Assembly: GCA_003141245.1 (NCBI GenBank) | Contig: PLLE01000018.1 | Span: 23,097 to 82,925, forward strand | Length of the DNA: 59,829 nucleotides | Reading direction: 5' to 3' | Source of the DNA: Chloroflexota bacterium | GTDB lineage: Bacteria > Chloroflexota > Limnocylindria > Limnocylindrales > CSP1-4 | In this document: positions 55,463 to 59,829 of the stretch, piece by piece | Layout: each line of letters opens with the position of its first letter | Position numbering within the stretch: position 1 is the stretch's first letter | Program-made: the position numbers and the translations under genes | The notes under the pieces: model-generated | What the model was told of the DNA's origin: nothing | The model's input: the letters and a program-made list of their open reading frames with translations, nothing else | Database searches by the model: none

Positions 55463-57027
55463 TCGTTTCCTCGATCCATGAGATCGGCGGCCGAGGGTTC
55501 GCGGCGGGCCACCTCGACGATGATACGCGTGCCGGCGCCAGGCTCGCTATGGAGTTGCAGATTGCCGCCGATCGCGGTCGCTCGGGCACGCATGTTGATC
55601 AGGCCCTGGTGGCTCGGGCCGCGCTGCGTGTCGGGCGCGAAGCCGACGCCGTTGTCGCTCACGGTCAGCCGCACGGTGCCGTCGTGGGCCTCCACGCGGA
55701 CGTTGCCGCGGGTCGCCTTGGAGTGGCGCGCGATGTTGCTGAGCGCCTCCCGCGCGATCGAGAGCAGCTCACCCGTCTGATCGGGCGATAGGTCGGATTC
55801 CTCGACGCCGTACGTCTCGATGTCGACGTCGACCATGCTGTTTACGCGGAACTCATCGGCGAGGGCGGCCAGGCCGCCGACCAGGCCGGCCTGCTCGAGC
55901 AGCTCGGGGCGCAGGCCGAAGATGAAGTTGCGGATGTCGCGGATCGCCTGGTCGAGGGAATCGATCGCTCGCTCGACGCGCTGGCGCGCCTCGTCGGCTT
56001 CGTCTTCCATCAGGTCGGGCACGTCCTCGAGGGAGAGGCCGACGGCGTAGATGCTCTGAATGATGCCGTCGTGCAGATCGCGGCCGATCCGCTCGCGCTC
56101 TTCGACGACCGCCAGGCGCTGGACCTGCTCGTGCAGCCGGGCGTTCTCGATCGCGATTCCGGCATGCAGCGCGAACATCTCGACCAGCCGCTCATCGTCC
56201 TCGGTGAAATCGCCCGAGGGAAGCTTGTTGGTCAGGTACAGCCGGCCGATCGAGCGACCCCTGGCTCCGACGGGCACCCCGAGCAGCGAACGCATCGGCG
56301 GGTGGTTCGGGGGGAAGCCGTGGCGGCGCGAGTCGGCGGCGACGTCGTGAACGCGCAGCAGATGGTTCTCGGCGACGATGACGCCGAGCAGGCCGTGGCC
56401 GCGCGGCGGCGCGCCGATCCGCTCGCGCTCCGCACGACTGATGCCGCTGGTGATGAAGCGCTCGATGCCGCCTTCCTGGTCCACGATGCCGAGGGCCGCA
56501 TATTGGGCGTGGGCCAGCTCGCGGACGCGGTCGGTGATCAGCTGCAGGACGCGGTCCAGGTCCAGGACCCCGGCGATGCCGCGAGTGGCGGCATCCAGCG
56601 CCGCAAGCTCGTCCGTGGCCTGACCCGCCCGGGCCTCCGACCACGCGGCGCCTATCACGATCTCCAGACCGCGGGCGCACTCGTCGACCGACAAGACCGC
56701 TGCCGGCGGGGCGTCCAGCTGCAGAGTGGCCAGGATTCGATCGCCGAGCCGAAGCTCGTAGGCGCGCAGGCCGGCGGTCTCGGCTTCAGGATCTAGCAGG
56801 CTACCGGCGCGCAATTCCGCCTCGGCGAGCGGCGGCGCCTGGAGGTAGAGATGGCCGCCGCTCAGGCCGGAACCGGCCACGACCCGGCCGAACGCCCCGG
56901 TCAGTCGCCCATGGCTGGAGGCGCTCGGATCGCGCCGCCACGACTCCAACCCGGCGGCCACGTCGCGCAGACCGAGCAGGCCGGTCGAGTCCTGGCGTGC
57001 GTTCGAAGCCGAATGCGAGGTAGTCAT
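55459..57027 (-). CDS. devS: GAF-domain sensor histidine kinase (DevS/DosT-like)
   Basis: A 522-residue soluble kinase. After a variable N-terminal part, one clear GAF domain (about 155-300) contains HGFPPNHPPMRSLLGVPVGARGRSIGRLYLTNKLPSGDFTEDDERLVEMFALHAGIAIENARL, close to the GAF-A of DevS, where a His in this area binds haem; H242 of NHPPM is the candidate. HisKA_3 follows with ERERIGRDLHDGIIQ (H319), then HATPase with REALSNIARHSKA and DNGVGFAP. No membrane segment. Start ATG 57027 has only GGAG directly before it; ATG 57072 would add 15 residues. The pair senses O2, NO, CO or redox state (inference). Confidence 0.9.
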   Translation of the reverse strand: MTTSHSASNARQDSTGLLGLRDVAAGLESWRRDPSASSHGRLTGAFGRVVAGSGLSGGHLYLQAPPLAEAELRAGSLLDPEAETAGLRAYELRLGDRILATLQLDAPPAAVLSVDECARGLEIVIGAAWSEARAGQATDELAALDAATRGIAGVLDLDRVLQLITDRVRELAHAQYAALGIVDQEGGIERFITSGISRAERERIGAPPRGHGLLGVIVAENHLLRVHDVAADSRRHGFPPNHPPMRSLLGVPVGARGRSIGRLYLTNKLPSGDFTEDDERLVEMFALHAGIAIENARLHEQVQRLAVVEERERIGRDLHDGIIQSIYAVGLSLEDVPDLMEDEADEARQRVERAIDSLDQAIRDIRNFIFGLRPELLEQAGLVGGLAALADEFRVNSMVDVDIETYGVEESDLSPDQTGELLSIAREALSNIARHSKATRGNVRVEAHDGTVRLTVSDNGVGFAPDTQRGPSHQGLINMRARATAIGGNLQLHSEPGAGTRIIVEVARREPSAADLMDRGNE

Positions 57028-57126
57028 CTCCGGCAGCCTAACAAAAGGCTGGTAATCGGTGTCGTTACCCATTCCGGTGATGCGTTCTGGTGACACGCGC
57101 CCGGCGAGATGCGACTCGGACCGTAT

Positions 57127-57207
57127 CCGCCGCCGGGGGCGGGGAGCCGCGCCGCCCCATCCGCCGCCGGGCACGGGGAGCCGCGCCGCCCCATCTGCCG
57201 CCGGGGA
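57127..57207. repeat. 34-bp GC-rich tandem repeat (2.4 copies)
   Basis: Units at 57127-57160 and 57161-57194 differ by only two bases; a third, partial unit starts at 57195. Each holds CCGCCGCCGGG and GGGGAGCCGCGCCGCCCCAT. The repeat abuts the DevR-like boxes in the divergent promoter of devS and the stress protein. Confidence 0.8.
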
Positions 57208-57246
57208 CCTTGGACCCTCGGGAACGGGCCGGAGGTCCCTTGGCCC
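57204..57246. promoter_or_regulatory. Pair of DevR-box-like sites upstream of usp
   Basis: GGGACCTTGGACCC (57204-57217) fits GGGNCNNNNGNCCC fully and matches the mycobacterial DevR core GGGACTWWAGTCCC at 11 of 14 positions. AGGTCCCTTGGCCC (57233-57246) has one mismatch to the pattern. The two are 29 bases apart, about three helical turns, and lie 72-114 bases before the stress-protein start, on the face of a divergent promoter with devS. Confidence 0.6.
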
Positions 57247-57317
57247 TCCCCGGGGGGGCGCCCACCATCGCCACGTAGGAGACCGGCAGCGACCCGCACG
57301 ACCGCCGGAGAGCAAGC

Positions 57318-57770
57318 GTGATGCCCCGACTCGAAACGATTGTGCTCGCCACCGACGGCTCGCCCGAATCGGTGCCGGCCAGCGAACAGGCCATCGACCT
57401 GGCCATTCAAGTCGACGCGCGACTCCTCGTCGTCAGCGTCGTGGCCTCGGCGCGCCAGCCGTCCGAAGCTGCCAGCGACGAAATCACGGCATCGGATTCG
57501 CGCGACTCGCTGTCGACCAAGGCGCAGGGAATCGTGCAGCGAGCGCGGGCGGCCGGGGCGAACGCGACGTATCTCGTCTGGGAGGGCGAGGCTGGCGACG
57601 CGATCGTCGCCGCGGCCGACTCCGAGAATGCCGACCTGATCGTGGTCGGCTCGCACGGCCGCAGCGGCGTCAGCCGTTTCCTGATCGGCAGCGTCTCGGA
57701 CTTCGTGGTCCGCCACGCCCATTGCCCGGTCATGGTGGTCCGCGGAAAGGCCGAGGCGACGCGGCGCTGA
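57318..57770 (+). CDS. Universal stress protein (UspA family)
   Basis: A 150-residue single-domain Usp. IVLATDGSPESVPASEQAIDLA (about residues 8-29) begins the fold, and ADLIVVGSHGRSGVSRFLIGSVSDFVVRHAHCPVMVVR (about 104-141) contains the ATP-binding G-x2-G-x9-G-S/T motif. Divergent from the DevS-like kinase and preceded by two DevR-like boxes; usp genes are classical members of the DevR regulon. An alternative start one codon later (ATG 57321) is possible. Confidence 0.93.
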   Translation: MMPRLETIVLATDGSPESVPASEQAIDLAIQVDARLLVVSVVASARQPSEAASDEITASDSRDSLSTKAQGIVQRARAAGANATYLVWEGEAGDAIVAAADSENADLIVVGSHGRSGVSRFLIGSVSDFVVRHAHCPVMVVRGKAEATRR

Positions 57771-58174
57771 GCAGATACCGGCGCCGGGACCGGCGCCTCG
57801 GTGGCCGCAGTCGCCCGCCCCTGTCGACACGACCCACCTCCCGCTGCTGCCCAGTTCGCGCGGCGTGCGCGCGCGCAGGTACACGTTCGACCGGCTCGTC
57901 CGGCTCTGACGCAAGAGAGCGTCGAGACTACGCGTCCGCAGATACAGAACCGACGAGTGAGGCGGGGAAGTGTCGATCCTGCTCATCTGCGAGCACAGAT
58001 CGGACCGATGCGGGCCCGCCGCGAGGTCAGCATGTCCGACGTGTATCCGCCAACGCGCACTGAAGCCCCATCGAGGCGCTGCGGGTCGAGATTGCATTCC
58101 CCTACGCACACACGTGACGTGCCCCAGGCCTCGCGCCACGGCCGCCCGCGCGCTACTCGCCCCGCCCTGCTCCC
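57771..58174. other. Non-coding gap, no feature recognised
   Basis: About 400 bases between the stress protein and the convergent CoA-transferase beta gene. Frames on both strands are short or show out-of-frame composition. I see no hairpin with a T-run and no clear repeat. Confidence 0.4.
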
Positions 58175-59104
58175 CTACTTCGTGTAGGCGCCGTCGGGGT
58201 CGAGCTGTTGGCGGATCAGCCGGAGTTCTTCGGGCGTGGGCGCGGGCGTCGTCTCCAGCGGCTCAGCCACCTTCGGCTCCCAGCCCATCGTCTCGCGGAT
58301 CTGGTCCAGCGTGGCGCCGGGGTGGATCGACTCGAGCCGCATCTCGCCCGACTCGTCGAAGTGGTAGATGCCCAGGTCCGTGACCACGACCGACGGCCCG
58401 CTGCCGAGCCAGCCCTGCTCGCGCCTGATCCGAGCCGCCGCCTCGGCCCCGCCGAGATTGCCCGGCGAGGTCCGGAAGTCGATGCGGTCGACGAACGAGC
58501 GCTTCGACTGGCGCATGATCACGAAGACCTGGCGAGCGTTGATCGCGATCTCGCACGCCCCGCCCGAACCCGGAAGCCTCGTCTTCGGATGCTCGTAGTC
58601 GCCGATGACGGTGCTGTTGATGTTGCCGAAGCGGTCGATCTGGGCGGCGCCGAGGAACCCGACGTCTACCAGCCCGCCCTGCAGGTAGAAGCTGAACAGC
58701 TCGAACATCGAGACGACGGCGGTGGCTCCGGTGACGATGGTGGGGTCGCCGATCGAGAGCGGCAGGCGGGCCGGCACCGCGCCGAAGGCGCCCGACTCGT
58801 AGACCAGCTCGAGCGTGGGGGCGACGGTCAGGCGGGCCAGGTTGACGGCGATGTTCGGCAGCCCAACGCCGACGAAGCAGACGCGCTGGCCGGCCAACTC
58901 GCGGGCCGCGGCCACGATCATCATCTCGGACCTGGTGAAGGCGGCGGCTTCTGGGGCGCCGGGATCGCCGGGGGTCGAGCTCGAGGCGCCGGGACCGCTG
59001 GGGGTCGAGCTCGAGGCGGCGGGACCGCCGGGAGCCGAGTTCGAGGCGCCGGGACCGCCGGGACCGCCGGGGGTCGAGCTCGAGCTCACGCGCGGCTTGT
59101 TCAT
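58175..59104 (-). CDS. CoA-transferase family I, beta subunit (glutaconate/IpdB-like)
   Basis: A 309-residue beta subunit. CFVGVGLPNIAVNLARLTVAPTLELVYESGAFGAVPARLPLSIGDP (about residues 75-120) carries the YESG block where family I enzymes have their catalytic Glu, followed by FYLQGGLVDVGFLGAAQIDRFGNINSTVIGDY and GSGGACEIAI. The first 55 residues are an extension of STPGGPG / SSSTPSGPG repeats (DNA about 58945-59095), absent from relatives. It overlaps the alpha gene by four bases. Closest named groups are glutaconate CoA-transferase and the steroid-degradation hydrolase IpdAB; which one cannot be settled. Confidence 0.88.
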   Translation of the reverse strand: MNKPRVSSSSTPGGPGGPGASNSAPGGPAASSSTPSGPGASSSTPGDPGAPEAAAFTRSEMMIVAAARELAGQRVCFVGVGLPNIAVNLARLTVAPTLELVYESGAFGAVPARLPLSIGDPTIVTGATAVVSMFELFSFYLQGGLVDVGFLGAAQIDRFGNINSTVIGDYEHPKTRLPGSGGACEIAINARQVFVIMRQSKRSFVDRIDFRTSPGNLGGAEAAARIRREQGWLGSGPSVVVTDLGIYHFDESGEMRLESIHPGATLDQIRETMGWEPKVAEPLETTPAPTPEELRLIRQQLDPDGAYTK

Positions 59105-59829
59105 TTGTAGACCCCGTAGTCGACCGAGCCGGATGGCGCTTGGCCGGAGGGCCGCAGCGAGGCGACCCTTTCGGCCCCGAGCTTCTCGACGTATTCCGCC
59201 CGGCCGCTGACGCTGTAGACCCATTCGTCCAGCCAGGCCGCTGTCGTGGCGGCGTCGCGGCTGATCGCCTCCCAGTCGCGATAGAAGTGGTTGTCGCGAT
59301 CGTATGCGCCCTGCACGTAGGACGGGTGCGCCCCGAACGGCTCCACCACGACCGCGTCGACGATCAGGCCGGGGATTACGGTGCGGTTCGGGTCGGCGCG
59401 GATGACCGCCTCGTCGACCAGCTCCTCGACCACGACGATGACCCGCTCCGCGGCGAAGGCGGCCTCTTTCTGGCAGCCGAGCAAACCCCACATCTGGGTG
59501 TTGCCGTCGGCGTCGGCCCGCTGGGCATGGACGATCGTGACGTCCGGCTTGAGCGGCGGAACGGCGTAGACCGTCTCCTCGCCGAACGGCGAGCGGATCG
59601 GCCGGATCAGCGGGTTCGCCTTCGGCAGGTCCGTCTCGAAGTACGAGCGCAACGGGAAGAACGGCAGGTTCGAGGCGCCGGCCGTGTACCGGCCGACCAT
59701 CCCGAAGTGGCTGTACTCCTCCAGCTCGAGCGGCGCGGGATCGGCATCTTCCACACGGCGGCGGATGGCGTGCAGCCCGCCGACGCCGGGGTTGCCGAGC
59801 CAGCTGAAGACGAGCTTGCGCGCTGTGCC
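59101..59829 (-). CDS. CoA-transferase family I, alpha subunit (glutaconate/IpdA-like), C-terminal part
   Basis: The last 242 codons of an alpha subunit whose start lies beyond the right edge; the frame stays open to base 59829 with GTARKLVFSWLGNPGVGGLHAIRRRVED, so the GTG at 59754 is internal. Typical blocks are LEEYSHFGMVGRYTAGASNLPFFPLRSY, PDVTIVHAQRADADGNTQMWGLLGCQKEAAFAAERVIVVVEELVD and GAHPSYVQGAYDRDNHFY. Partner of the beta subunit downstream. Confidence 0.9.
   Translation of the reverse strand, partial: GTARKLVFSWLGNPGVGGLHAIRRRVEDADPAPLELEEYSHFGMVGRYTAGASNLPFFPLRSYFETDLPKANPLIRPIRSPFGEETVYAVPPLKPDVTIVHAQRADADGNTQMWGLLGCQKEAAFAAERVIVVVEELVDEAVIRADPNRTVIPGLIVDAVVVEPFGAHPSYVQGAYDRDNHFYRDWEAISRDAATTAAWLDEWVYSVSGRAEYVEKLGAERVASLRPSGQAPSGSVDYGVYK

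Noticed and set aside
57801-58187. Forward frame after the stress protein gene
   Set aside because: Arg/Pro-rich, no ribosome site, overlaps the convergent CoA-transferase end; no family recognised.

Overview
The window is about 60 kb of very GC-rich bacterial DNA, densely packed, with many 4-base start/stop overlaps (ATGA) and almost no intrinsic terminators. It has no rRNA or tRNA, so taxonomy is inference. The mix of traits suggests an uncultured, facultatively or strictly anaerobic member of Chloroflexota or a related high-GC phylum: a DevR/DevS-like two-component pair, an intein-bearing SufB, split ferredoxin-dependent 2-oxoacid oxidoreductases, a Qmo/Hdr-type electron-transfer operon and hyp maturation genes. 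A marker gene would be needed to confirm this.

Layout. 1-8 kb: the 5' part of GTP-dependent PEP carboxykinase, lgt, menaquinone methyltransferase with an Lrp/AsnC regulator, an ornithine cyclodeaminase-like enzyme, and an ECF sigma factor with a membrane partner carrying a repeat-rich outer domain. 8-12.4 kb: a SUF operon of sufB (with a 361-residue intein), sufD and a Rieske ferredoxin, behind a good sigma-70 promoter. 12.4-17.6 kb: a secreted lysozyme-like protein, an AlkX/YcaQ-type DNA glycosylase, OsmC, membrane proteins and a class III aminotransferase. 17.6-18.4 kb: a dead IS5-type transposase.

18.7-34.8 kb is a sulfur-trafficking island. One operon runs arsR-dsrE-tusA-mvhD-qmoA-qmoB-wHTH-qmoC, followed by a NifX-like protein and a membrane rhodanese. 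Then come OsmC, two methyltransferases, a second rhodanese, an ArsR regulator divergent from a TauE exporter pair, an ECF sigma factor, a PadR regulator, and a second, opposite operon arsR-dsrE-tusA-dsrE2-tusA. Two ArsR promoters carry perfect palindromes with a TGCGC core. The inferred role is passing persulfide sulfur between TusA/DsrE/rhodanese carriers, with electrons entering the quinone pool through a Qmo-like complex. The usual AprAB, Sat and DsrAB enzymes are not in the window.

34.9-40.5 kb: the hydrogenase maturation operon hypA-F-C-D-E, without hypB or hydrogenase subunits. 41-50.5 kb: a radical SAM protein (AmrS), a four-subunit 2-oxoacid:ferredoxin oxidoreductase (kor-type), then a convergent two-subunit pyruvate:ferredoxin oxidoreductase. 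Its alpha/gamma chain is fused to an N-terminal receiver-like domain, and a CBS-pair protein lies between the two chains. 51-59.8 kb: a secreted protein, an acyl-CoA transferase, a lipoprotein, a DevR/DevS-like two-component system divergent from a universal stress protein, and a two-subunit CoA-transferase running off the right edge. DevR-box-like sites before the stress gene, the kor operon and the receiver-POR gene suggest one redox/hypoxia regulon.
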